This document shows, in pieces, positions 1 through 7,948 of a stretch of 64,000 bases of DNA (position 1 is its first letter; each line of letters begins with the position of its first letter). Made by a program: the position numbers and the translations under genes. A model generated the notes under the pieces. That model was not told the origin of the DNA, ran no database searches, and saw only the letters and a program-made list of their open reading frames with translations. Origin of the DNA: Rhodococcus marinonascens NBRC 14363 (GTDB lineage Bacteria; Actinomycetota; Actinomycetes; Mycobacteriales; Mycobacteriaceae); the NCBI RefSeq assembly GCF_001894885.1, contig NZ_BCXB01000023.1:1-64000 (forward strand), given 5' to 3'.

Positions 1-320
1 AGTCCGGGTCGGGGAAGCGATCCGGTGGTAGTGCGCCTTCGGCGCACCCCGATTCGAGCTTCGCTGCGCTCCGCCCCGACAAGAGCATTTCCTTTTCCCT
101 TCTGGCTTTCCGAGTCTCGCCGGGCCGGTCCTCCGCGCAACCGCCGGCGCCTACGCCGGCCCAGAGGGCTCCGAAGGCTTTTCTCCCACGCTGCGCTCCT
201 CCGAAAACTCTCCGACCCGCCAGTTGCACTCCGTCCCTACTCCCGTCGGACCTCTCCCATGCCAGAAGGGCAAGAAAATTGGCGGGCCGCCCGGGCCTGC
301 CACCGACCGGAGGGGCCTTC
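1..320. other. Gene-free, hairpin-rich leader
   Basis: No convincing gene is seen; a 99-codon open frame here has no recognisable protein character. The stretch is GC-rich with many small self-complementary segments. The clearest is a 7-bp stem at 31-37/41-47 closed by a C(TTCG)G loop, a very stable RNA tetraloop type. It precedes the DUF4192 fragment and may be its leader or the tail of something left of the window. Confidence 0.4.
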
Positions 321-1042
321 ATGACCAACCTGATTCGCATCCGCACTGCCGGAGAGATCATCGCCTCGATTCCCGTGGCGCTCGAATTCATTCCCGCACG
401 ATCGGTCATCGCACTCCTGCTCGCGGACACGAAGAGCATCTCCGCGGTCCGTGTCAATGCTGACGCCGACGGCGCAGCCGCACAGATCACCGAAGTCGCC
501 CAGCGGCAGGGCATCAACACCGTGGTGCTGGTTGCAGTCGCAGACCCCGATGTCACCGGCGACGCGTTACGCACGCTCGAGGCGACCAGGGACGCGCTAC
601 ACGCCACCGGAATTGCGATTGGCGGCGCGACGACCAGCTCGCCCAACTTTCAGACACCCAGCTCGGCCTCCTCCCCGACACGGACGCTACGAAAACCGCT
701 ACACCCGCCCCGGCGGGGGGTGGACCCAACACCATCGACCAGGCCAAAAGCGTATTCGACTCGATCGGCCGCGGACTCGCCCAAGCAGCCGGACCGGTAG
801 CCGGCGACGACGACGTCGCCGCCCCTCTCGCACCGGTCAACCTCACCCAACTGGGCGAGGAAATCGCCAACCTGGCCGCCAGCATCGCCCCCGCGATGAA
901 GGCAGCCATGTCCAGCCACCCCCGCACCATCAAAGAACTCCTCAACGTCGAACAACGCCCCGACGAACAGAATGAGATCGCGTTCGAGCAGGACACCGAA
1001 CTCCACCGACAGGCCGACCGCGACACAGCGCACACACTCTAG
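321..1042 (+). pseudogene. Rearranged DUF4192-family gene
   Basis: The ATG at 321 follows a good ribosome site (GGAGGGG). The first ~100 codons read as a DUF4192 N-terminus (IRTAGEIIASIPVALEFIPA, then VNTVVLVAVADPD-like strands). Near 625 the meaningful protein leaves this frame, which runs on as junk to a stop at 800. Protein-like sequence (DDQLAQLSDTQLGLLPDTD, later SSHPRTIKELLNVEQRPDEQ) continues in the +2 frame from about 629 to the stop at 1042. DUF4192 proteins are usually much longer, so this looks like an internal deletion plus frame change. They are of unknown function and common on actinobacterial plasmids and integrated elements. The C-terminal segment may come from a different gene. 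Confidence 0.6.
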
Positions 1043-1073
1043 GCCCCCACCCCGATGCCGGCAGAAACCGAAA

Positions 1074-1172
1074 AAAGAGGTCGCCGCACCCTGCTGATCC
1101 GAGAACATTTCCCGGATCAGGGCCGACAGGGAACATTCCTTGTCGAACACGGCAGTGTGCGGCGACCTCTTT
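1074..1172. repeat. Nested inverted-repeat element (three-way junction)
   Basis: A perfect 16-bp inverted repeat at 1074-1089 and 1157-1172 encloses two further hairpins. One has an 8-bp stem at 1094-1101/1113-1120. The other has a 9-bp stem with one G.T pair at 1124-1132/1137-1145. Both inner loop regions carry GAACATT-like sequence. Folded, the strand forms a three-way junction. On the minus strand the outer stem is followed by six T, so it could end leftward transcription. Alternatives are a MITE-type element or a structured RNA or origin remnant. Confidence 0.65.
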
Positions 1173-1256
1173 CTCGTCGCGGCAGCAGTGTAGAACGGGC
1201 CTGCAACACGGTCGGCCGCCAGTTCACCCGACCACCGCACGACTCACGTCAACGAA

Positions 1257-1303
1257 CCGGATGACGCCGCCACCCTCACGGTCGAGGTGGCGGCGTCATC
1301 CGG
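1257..1303. terminator. Strong bidirectional hairpin terminator
   Basis: A perfect 18-bp stem (1257-1274 with 1286-1303) closes an 11-nt loop. It lies between the plus-strand DUF4192 remnant and the minus-strand YVTN remnant, whose stop codon is at 1320-1322, so it can serve transcripts from both sides. There is no clear U-tract, as is common in actinobacteria. Confidence 0.8.
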
Positions 1304-1319
1304 CTAAACGGTGCCGTTG

Positions 1320-1758
1320 TCAGCTGAACGCGCTGCCTGCACCCGAGCCGCTGCCGGTCAGCGACCCGAAGTCGAGGCACAGCGAGCCGAGGCACTGGTC
1401 GATGGCGATCACCGACACCGAAGCGCCGAATATGTTGGTGACGTAGGCGCGTTTCCCGTTCGGGGTGATCGCCACCCCGAACGGGGCGTCCCCGACCGGG
1501 ACGGTGTCGACCGATCACCGACACCGAATCATCGGCACCGTTGGCGACGTAGGCGTGGGATCCGTCCGGGGTGATCGCCACCCCGACCGGGGCGTCCCCG
1601 ACCGGGACGGTGTCGACCACCGTGTTGCCGGCGGTCTCGATCACCGACACCGAATCGTCGCTACCGTTGGTGACGTAGGCGTGGGACCCGTCCGGGGTAG
1701 TGACCGCCACCCCGACCGGGGTTGCAGCAGTCCACAAGGGGAATGAAGCTTCCTGCAA
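1320..1758 (-). pseudogene. Truncated, frameshifted YVTN beta-propeller gene
   Basis: The minus strand encodes repeated units of the YVTN type (TPDGSHAYVTNGSDDSVSVI, next VPVGDAPVGVAITPDGSHAY). YVTN repeats form secreted or surface seven-bladed propellers. Only about three units remain, with no signal peptide, so the N-terminus is lost. In the second unit the GTGATC motif is followed directly by GGTCGACACC. The first unit has 20 extra bases at this point, so a 20-nt deletion has shifted the frame near 1515. The proper C-terminus (ITPNGKRAYVTN, then a Gly/Ser-rich tail) continues in the other frame and stops at 1320. Confidence 0.75.
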
Positions 1759-1868
1759 CGTGCACCGGTCTGCGCGGCGGACGAACTTGCGCCCGAGCTA
1801 CCTGGAGTTCTCGTATCCCGTGACGAGTCGTTCTGGACCGAGAACGCAGTGAAGCGCCGGTGCGGTGC

Positions 1869-2426
1869 TCAGTCGGCGACCAGGGCGGGCAGCAGTTCCG
1901 CGGGTACGGGCTGGTGTGGGAGGGCGGGCCACCCGGAGAATGATCCGTCGGGTTTGGCGTGGGCCATAGGACCGGTTTCGCCGTCGAGGATCACCCGTAG
2001 GTGTGGTTCGAGGTGGTGGATCCACCAGGAGGACATTGCGGATGCCTTGTCGGAGACGCGGGCTTCCTCCCACGCGTACCAGAGGGATTTGAGGCGGGCC
2101 GCGACTTCGGGGTAGAGCCACCAGCGGTCGTCCCAGGCCAGTCCGCCTTCGCCGCCGCCGGCACCCAGGCGGCGGCGGATGACCTGGGTGAAGAAGTCTT
2201 CGACCCACTCGACGACGCTGCCGTACATCGGTTCGACCTCGCCGCCCTCTCCGCCCTCGCTGCCTTCGACGGTTTCGTCGGCGGCCGTGGTGGATTCGGG
2301 GTTCTCGTCCTCGTCGGGGTCGAGGGTCGGGTCCTCGTCGGCGGCGGTCGGGTCGTAGTCATCCGGGTTCTGGTACCCGGTTTCGTCGGAGGTGTCCCAG
2401 CCCTCTTCTACGGTGTCGAGTTTCAT
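1869..2426 (-). CDS. DUF4913 family protein
   Basis: A 185-residue protein with no known biochemical function. Residues 1-60 are very acidic and low-complexity (many D/E/P). From about residue 70 a Trp-rich domain typical of DUF4913 follows: VVEWVEDFF, WWLYPEVAARLKSLWYAWE, MSSWWIHHLEPHL. Its start overlaps the stop of the upstream small gene by one base, suggesting translational coupling. DUF4913 genes are typical cargo of actinobacterial plasmids and integrative elements, which fits the DUF4192 remnant nearby. Confidence 0.75.
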   Translation of the reverse strand: MKLDTVEEGWDTSDETGYQNPDDYDPTAADEDPTLDPDEDENPESTTAADETVEGSEGGEGGEVEPMYGSVVEWVEDFFTQVIRRRLGAGGGEGGLAWDDRWWLYPEVAARLKSLWYAWEEARVSDKASAMSSWWIHHLEPHLRVILDGETGPMAHAKPDGSFSGWPALPHQPVPAELLPALVAD

Positions 2427-2677
2427 CAGGGTGTTCCTTCCGCGAAGAATTCGGAGTCGAAGATGTCGTCGAGGCTGCGGGCGGGAATGGGTGGGCCCGT
2501 CTGCCCGTCGACCTGATGGGTGGAGAGTGCGCCGAGGTTGTCTTCGGTGGGAGCGTCGATGCGCGGTATCGGGCCGGTGACGTCCGTCGTCTCCGCACGG
2601 TCGGAGATCCCGACCGGGAGTGCCTTCTGCTCCACCCGGCAACACATTCCGGCATTCCGCTCCGTTTCCATGACCAA
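2426..2677 (-). CDS. Small acidic hypothetical protein coupled to DUF4913
   Basis: 83 residues, unrecognised. The C-terminal half is acidic (SLDDIFDSEFFAEG), like the linker of the next protein. The stop shares its last base with the ATG of the DUF4913 gene, the main argument that it is a real gene. An alternative start lies two codons inside (ATGGAAACG). No domain, membrane segment or signal peptide is seen. Confidence 0.45.
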   Translation of the reverse strand: MVMETERNAGMCCRVEQKALPVGISDRAETTDVTGPIPRIDAPTEDNLGALSTHQVDGQTGPPIPARSLDDIFDSEFFAEGTP

Positions 2678-2745
2678 TGACCTCGAAACCGCTGGTAGTT
2701 TAAGATGGTACGAGTAATGGACAAGCGAGAACCGAGGTTACGACG

Positions 2746-3168
2746 ATGGCGAACGTCGCCGATGGTGCCCGCGCGAGCGAACTGGTGGACGACGTCACCA
2801 CGACCATCGTGCGCCGAGTCCTCGCAGGTTGCGACTCGGAATTCGCTGATTGGATCCAGACCGGCCTCGGACTGGCCCGGTTGTTCCCCGGCTTCCTCGG
2901 CGGAGGATGGCTCAAGGAAAGCAGTGTGTCCGACGTGTGCGTGATCGTACTGAAGTTCGAAACCCGAGCTGCGCTGGATAACTGGCTTACATCTTCGCTG
3001 CGGGCCGGATGGCTGCGGACCGGCCGGAACATCGCCGTAGACACACCGGCCGAGCAGGTGTCACGCATGGAGGGAATGTTCAAACGCCTCGGCTCCGACC
3101 TCCGCAACAACGGTCAGGTCGAATCTCCCGGAATCATCGCCCCGGACGGCATCCCCTCCCCCAAGTAG
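2746..3168 (+). CDS. Antibiotic-biosynthesis-monooxygenase-like (ABM) protein
   Basis: 140 residues. The core (WIQTGLGLARLFPGFLGGGW, VSDVCVIVLKFETRAALDNWL) has the ferredoxin-like dimeric alpha/beta barrel pattern of ABM-domain proteins: a helix, a 'pF.G..w.' turn, then a strand and an 'F.t.e.l..Wl.S..r..w' segment. Some members are cofactor-free oxygenases; many have no known activity. The ribosome site upstream of the ATG is weak. The last 55 bases overlap the 3' end of the convergent SRPBCC gene. Confidence 0.6.
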   Translation: MANVADGARASELVDDVTTTIVRRVLAGCDSEFADWIQTGLGLARLFPGFLGGGWLKESSVSDVCVIVLKFETRAALDNWLTSSLRAGWLRTGRNIAVDTPAEQVSRMEGMFKRLGSDLRNNGQVESPGIIAPDGIPSPK

Positions 3169-3629
3169 GTCTGGTAGAGCGGTCTCCACTCCGAAGACAT
3201 TTCGCCGCGGTGCCCGGACACGTCCGATCCGTCCAGGAACCGGTTCAGGTCGGTGAGACACACACTCCATCCGGCGGCGATTCGCGCTGCGGTGTTTCGC
3301 ACCTCCAGGACGTTGACAAGCGTCAGCGCGCAACCCTCGGCGGTGGGTTCTACCTCGAAATGGATCTCGTCGCCGCTCCACGTGAACGCGAGGGTGCGCG
3401 GGGCGCTGTACACGAGGACAATCCCCGTTTCGGGATCAGCGTGTTGATCCGGGAAGAACTCGATATCGCCACCGGCATAGGGATCGATCCGAACGCGCGA
3501 TGGGAACCAGTGCGCAAGTTCGTCCGGCTCGGACACAGCCTTCCACAACGTCTGCTTGGAGCACTGATACGCGCACCTGAACCGCACGGCGGGACGCCCC
3601 TTGAACTCGAAGTACCTTCCGCGGATCAC
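3114..3629 (-). CDS. SRPBCC (AHSA1/START-like) domain protein
   Basis: 171 residues with the START/AHSA1 pattern: an N-terminal strand, then SKQTLWKAVSEPDELAHWFP, a glycine turn (DPYAGGDIEFF), a 'Y.aPr.LaFtW' strand, and a long C-terminal helix around GWSVCLTDLNRFLDG. This helix-grip fold binds hydrophobic ligands; family members include stress and cyclase-like proteins with few known functions. It converges on, and overlaps by 55 bp, the ABM-like gene. No signal peptide, so probably cytosolic. Confidence 0.75.
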   Translation of the reverse strand: MIRGRYFEFKGRPAVRFRCAYQCSKQTLWKAVSEPDELAHWFPSRVRIDPYAGGDIEFFPDQHADPETGIVLVYSAPRTLAFTWSGDEIHFEVEPTAEGCALTLVNVLEVRNTAARIAAGWSVCLTDLNRFLDGSDVSGHRGEMSSEWRPLYQTYLGEGMPSGAMIPGDST

Positions 3630-3948
3630 CGGCCCTCCTCGAGGTAGTTCCTCATGTCAGCTTGACACGAGAGACCGCCTTACTTGGGGAGGTTGACGGA
3701 GATTCGGTGCGCCATACCGGAGTTGTGAGGTGCGACCCACGGCTCACGTAAGGGAGACCCCCTCCTTCTAGGAGAGAGCCTGGGCGTTCGGGTGCCCTGC
3801 GCCGTCAACGACGACGCTCGCCATCAACCGATACATGGAAGCACGAGACGCCGTCGGGGTAACGTCACCCGACGGCGTCTCACTCTGCCCGCTTGACAGA
3901 TTTCGAGATGTGCGGCACCCGGAGGATGCCCGGCATCCGCCTGATCAA
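3630..3948. other. Intergenic stretch
   Basis: No supported gene. Two very short minus-strand frames (about 22 codons at 3769-3837, 11 codons near 3680-3715) lack recognisable character. The right part holds the hairpin at 3845-3881, which probably ends lectin-gene transcription. Confidence 0.4.
3845..3881. terminator. Hairpin terminator of the lectin gene
   Basis: A perfect 14-bp stem (3845-3858 with 3868-3881) and 9-nt loop, 68 bp past the stop of the minus-strand lectin gene. No long T-run follows. Confidence 0.7.
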
Positions 3949-5438
3949 TCAGGCCATGTTCCATAGTTGATTGGCGTGTTCGGTGCACGGAGCGAGCTGC
4001 ACAGGGGTGCCATTGGCAGAGAAGCTATCTGCCACCTCGAGGCATCTGCTGCCGGTGGAGGCTTCGACGATAGGGCCACCCCGTTGGCTACCGTCGGTGA
4101 CTTCGGGGAAAAATACCCATTGTTGGTTCTGGTTCCCGGAACAGATACCCAACTCGACCGGGGTGACGCCATCGGCGCTGGGATCATCGCCGAACTGCCC
4201 TGAGCCGACGTTGAGTTTCTGCAAGCACATCCCGGAGGAACCGACAATCTCACGTGAGAACGCATCTGAGCCGGTTACCGCCCACTTCTGGTTCGGTCCG
4301 CCGTGTGGATCCCATATCTGTATCCGAGAACCGACGTCGGTTCCCTCGTCGACCACATCCAATACCCGACCATCCAACCCGTAAATACTGGCGACAGAGA
4401 GGTCGTCGGTGGAGTTGAGGCTGTCGTCGGTGGAGTTGGGGAGAACGGGAATCGTTGTCAGCGGCTGACCACCGACATTCACCGTCGAGGTTGGAGTATC
4501 CCGAGGTGAGCAGCGGATACTGTGATTGCTGAAATTTTGGTTGCCAACGATCTTACTTCCGTCAGAGTGTCCGTCCTCATATCCATGATCTGTTTGGAAG
4601 GTGAAGAAGTTCTTCGGGCTCTGATAAGCGTCCGCTCCGACATCGCCGGGATTGCCGACCGTACTGCGCAGGGTCGGTTCAATCGTGGTGGCGTCCGCAT
4701 CGGCCATGACTGTCACCTCGATGGCAGGAAAATCAATTTCCTGTCGTGAAGCGCCCATCTCGGGAGTGGCTAGTCCGAGCCTCTTGTCGTGCCCCCAGTC
4801 TGCGGACAGAGCATTGGGCCCGTTCCCCGTCGGGGCCGCCGACGTTCCTTCGGTGATGTTGCCCACCGACAGCCTCAGCACAGTCCCGTTCTCAACCTCC
4901 TCGCCGTCGGTGTTCACGCGAAGCAGGTCAGGCGCCTCGCCATCGACCTCCTCGCGAAACACGCCATGCTTCTGGTCATCGGTGACTGTGGCGCCGCCGA
5001 TATTCTTGTTCATGTCGTTGCCCGCCGTAGCCCTGACGAACGTCGTTCCCGACGGGATATCGATGTCATACTTCATCCGAATCCAGGAGGTGCGGTCATC
5101 AGAAGACCCGGTGACCGAGACGCCGGTAGGGTCTTTCGACCTCATCCACACCGAGTCGGGTTGGATTCTGTAGGTGAACTGTTGCCCGGGAGCCACCGTG
5201 GTCGGCGCGGTGATCGATACCCCCAGTCGCTGGTGGCATTCCCGTCCTTTCCGATGCCGAAGGGATTGTATCGACCGTGAGATGACCAGCAACTGGTCGT
5301 GAACTTCACGTCGGTGGTCTGCACGTCCGCCCCGGAAGGTGCGTCGTCTGCCGATGCCAACCCGCCTGGGAGCATGAACGTTCCCGCGGTCAGGGTGATC
5401 GCGGCGGCGATCGTCGGCCACTGCCTGGCTGTCTTCAT
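3949..5438 (-). pseudogene. Secreted ricin-type lectin, one-base frameshift
   Basis: Start ATG at 5438, preceded by AGGAAAG. The first frame gives a signal peptide (MKTARQWPTIAAAITLTAG, then a cleavage-like ASADD) and runs to a C5 tract (plus strand) at 5220-5224. There the sequence resumes in another frame (GVSITAPTTVAPGQQFTY) and stays open to 3949. Restoring one base gives ~496 residues: signal peptide, a central beta-rich domain of unknown family, and a C-terminal beta-trefoil of ricin-B type with three QxW motifs (NQKW, NQQW, NQLW). Such lectins bind sugars, so an extracellular role is likely. Read as it stands the gene is broken; sequencing error or a slippage-prone tract are alternatives. 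Confidence 0.75.
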
Positions 5439-6016
5439 CTTTCCTGCTCTCTTGCCGAGTAGTACAGAAAGGGAAACTGTCGCGTGGGTGCGAAAACGGT
5501 GCGCAAATTGCTCAGTGGTGGTGAAGGCACGATCCTCCCTACGGCCCACTGCGACAAAATCTATAGCCAAGCGAAAGGCTTAGATATCCCCCGAACAGCC
5601 TCCACATCGGGGGAGCTTGGCGTCCCCCGATCGGACCCGATGGAAGAACCATCAATCCGGTTCTGCGACGTGCGAGTGCCCGACTCGGTCGGGGACCAGG
5701 GATCAGGCGAAGCGGTTCGGAGTGCTCGGTGAACGGCTTCGCGGCGCAGCCTGGCGATCAATGTCGCTGCTTCTTGCCAGACGCACATCGCCGCCCAAGC
5801 CCTGCGCCACTTGGCGAGGAACGCTGATTGTGACCTGAAACCATCACACCCAGCCCGAATACGGCTTAGCTTGACCCCCTGAGACGTTGTCTCCTGGGGC
5901 GCGCGAGCGGCACATGAGAAGCGAGTCGGCGACCGCCCCACGAAGATTTCACGGCAGCACCGCCGAAAGGTGCGCGTCCTTCCTCCCCGTGCGCCGCAAC
6001 AGCCTACGGTGGCGAA
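5439..6016. other. Intergenic stretch upstream of lectin and DUF5691 genes
   Basis: No gene I can support. A 126-codon minus-strand frame (5561-5941) is Arg-rich without recognisable domains. A 7-bp inverted repeat (5588-5594 with 5607-5613) is visible. The right end (about 5989-6060) encodes, in another frame, a short string (SDVALVGRTGR) like the usual N-terminus of DUF5691 proteins. Confidence 0.35.
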
Positions 6017-7477
6017 GTGACGTCGCCTTGGTCGGAAGGACGGGCCGCATCGGTTTCCCCCGATGCTCGCTCGCTCATTGCCACGAGCAAGCTATCGACT
6101 TCGCGCGCACAAACCGGCAGCACGTGCGATGCGTTCGCGAGCGAGCTGTTCGGACGACGGGGCGAATGGTCTGCCGGATCCGGCGCCGTGCCGCACGACG
6201 ACGATTCGCGGCATCAACTACCACCCGCTGCCGCATCCCATCTGATGAAGTTGCTCGCCGCGAAGTCGTGGACGCTCCCGGAGTGGTTCGCGGCGGCGGC
6301 CGAGCGCGGATACCGGGCGCCGGACCATCTCGTCGAGGACCTGATGGCAATCGCATCCACCAACGAGATGCACCGCGAGAACATCCTGCGACTGGTCGGC
6401 CCGCGCGGCCAGTGGCTCGCCGCCCGAAACCCGGATTGGGAGATGCTCATCCGCAGGACAGATCGCTCCGACGTGTGGACCCACGGCTCACACCCAGAAC
6501 GCCTGCAATGGTTCACCACGATGCGTGCAGTCAACCCGGCGGCCGCGAGGGCCGAACTGCACCGCACGTGGGACTTCGAGCGGGGCGAGCACCGAGCGGC
6601 TTTCATCGCGGCATTCCGGACGGGACTCGGCAACTCTGATGAGGCACTGCTCGAGCACGCACTCGACGATCGGCTGGAAGAGGTACGCCGGCACGCCGTC
6701 CAGTTTCTCTGGCGGCTACCTGACTCCGCGTACGCCGCACGAATGGCGGCCCGCTCCCGGGCGTGGGTGCGGGTGGAGACGAAGCCAGTGCGCACTCGTC
6801 TCGCAGTGAATATGCCTGGTTCCCTGGATGATTCAGCACGTCGGGATGGCATCGAGGAATTCCACTACAAGAACAAGGGAATCCGTACCTGGTGGTTACG
6901 CATGGCCGTTACGGCTGCTCCGCTGTCGTTGTGGGAGAACATGATCGGTTCGGCCTCCGCGGCATTCGAAATTCAGATCGAGGATCAGTGGCGCGAAGTG
7001 ATGATGGAGGCGTGGACCAACGCCGCGGTGCTCCAGCATAATCCGCAATGGGCCTCCGCATTGCTGCACCGGGAGGGCCGGAAGGCTGAACGGCGCGTGG
7101 TTTCCATAGTCCCCGCCCGCGAACGACTGGAATACATCCTGTCGGGGCAGGCCGACTCCTACCTGCTTGGAGTCGACGGTATCGCCCTATTCGACGGTCT
7201 CCCTCACCCCTGGCCGCTCGAACTCGCGAGACGGATGATCATCCGTCTCGAGGACGTTGCGGACAGACACGCCGAAACAGGCACCGATCTCGGGCCACTC
7301 TCCCGTCACAGCCACTATTCGATACTCCGCAGCGCCGAGACCCACTTCCCTTTCTCCGCAGTGCCACTGCTCCACGCGGCCGCCGTCGGCACCCGTGACC
7401 ACGGCTGGCGGCAAGCCTTCTCCACGGCGGCCGCCAACATCGAACATCGCAAGACAGGGCTGAGGGAACTCGAGTGA
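6017..7477 (+). CDS. DUF5691 family protein, N-terminus possibly damaged
   Basis: 486 residues. From about residue 55 it matches the DUF5691 pattern: LPPAAASHLMKLLA, LPEWFAAAAERGYRAPDHLV, and the hallmark LVGPRGQWLAARNPDWE, followed by HEAT-like helical repeats (LEHALDDRLEEVRRHAVQFL). DUF5691 genes usually sit beside SWIM zinc-finger, MoxR ATPase and VWA genes of unknown role; none is present here. The first ~50 residues are Ser/Arg-rich and atypical, while the usual 'ALVGTDR'-like motif is in another frame just upstream, so a frameshift near the C-run at 6057-6061 may have damaged the start. Given start 6017 is a GTG. Confidence 0.6.
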   Translation: MTSPWSEGRAASVSPDARSLIATSKLSTSRAQTGSTCDAFASELFGRRGEWSAGSGAVPHDDDSRHQLPPAAASHLMKLLAAKSWTLPEWFAAAAERGYRAPDHLVEDLMAIASTNEMHRENILRLVGPRGQWLAARNPDWEMLIRRTDRSDVWTHGSHPERLQWFTTMRAVNPAAARAELHRTWDFERGEHRAAFIAAFRTGLGNSDEALLEHALDDRLEEVRRHAVQFLWRLPDSAYAARMAARSRAWVRVETKPVRTRLAVNMPGSLDDSARRDGIEEFHYKNKGIRTWWLRMAVTAAPLSLWENMIGSASAAFEIQIEDQWREVMMEAWTNAAVLQHNPQWASALLHREGRKAERRVVSIVPARERLEYILSGQADSYLLGVDGIALFDGLPHPWPLELARRMIIRLEDVADRHAETGTDLGPLSRHSHYSILRSAETHFPFSAVPLLHAAAVGTRDHGWRQAFSTAAANIEHRKTGLRELE

Positions 7478-7549
7478 TCGAGAATATCCGCTCTCAGAGC
7501 GGTCTCCAGATGAGGCAGTCTCCGGACGAGCCGAGACGGACGTTGCGGC

Positions 7550-7753
7550 TCAGCCGACGGCCATTCGGCGGTCACTGGGCAGTTCCGGATGTGCGTCGGC
7601 ACGGATCCTGAGCAGGACAAGACCGGATACCGACGCGACGATCAACGACGCGACGGTCCCGTGGACGTGCAGTTCGGAGATTCCCATCCCCGCACCGACG
7701 AGCCCGACAACGAGCAAGCTCCACATGATCGCTTTGACTGGACTGGACCCCAT
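7550..7753 (-). CDS. Small two-helix membrane protein
   Basis: 67 residues from the ATG at 7753, chosen because GGAGGAG lies at ideal spacing; a longer frame upstream has no such site. Two hydrophobic segments (AIMWSLLVVGLVGAGMGI and GTVASLIVASVSGLVLL) are separated by a short HVHG loop and followed by a charged tail. Unrecognised; inner-membrane location inferred. Confidence 0.65.
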   Translation of the reverse strand: MGSSPVKAIMWSLLVVGLVGAGMGISELHVHGTVASLIVASVSGLVLLRIRADAHPELPSDRRMAVG

Positions 7754-7904
7754 AACAGCGCTCCTCCACCGGGATGACCTACATCCCTCGTGAGTTCGAA
7801 GACGGTGTTTCGCGCCGAACGTTAGCCGCATCACCTCCGGGGTCCCTGTGCGACACGTCGAATGCGCTCTATCCGATACCAATCCGAGACCAACACCATA
7901 TGGA

Positions 7905-7934
7905 TACTTCTCGACCCACCGTGGTCGAGAAGTA
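7905..7934. terminator. Hairpin terminator of the acyl-CoA dehydrogenase pair
   Basis: A perfect 12-bp stem (7905-7916 with 7923-7934) and 6-nt loop, 15 bp beyond the stop of the minus-strand dehydrogenase gene. Confidence 0.75.
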
Positions 7935-7948
7935 CCCACGGGCGGGTG

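Noticed and set aside
25-324. 99-codon frame at the window start
   Set aside because: Arg/Pro-rich translation of GC-rich hairpin DNA; no conserved features.
5561-5941. 126-codon minus-strand frame upstream of the lectin
   Set aside because: Arg/Ser/Thr-rich with no recognisable motif or ribosome site; not supported as a gene.
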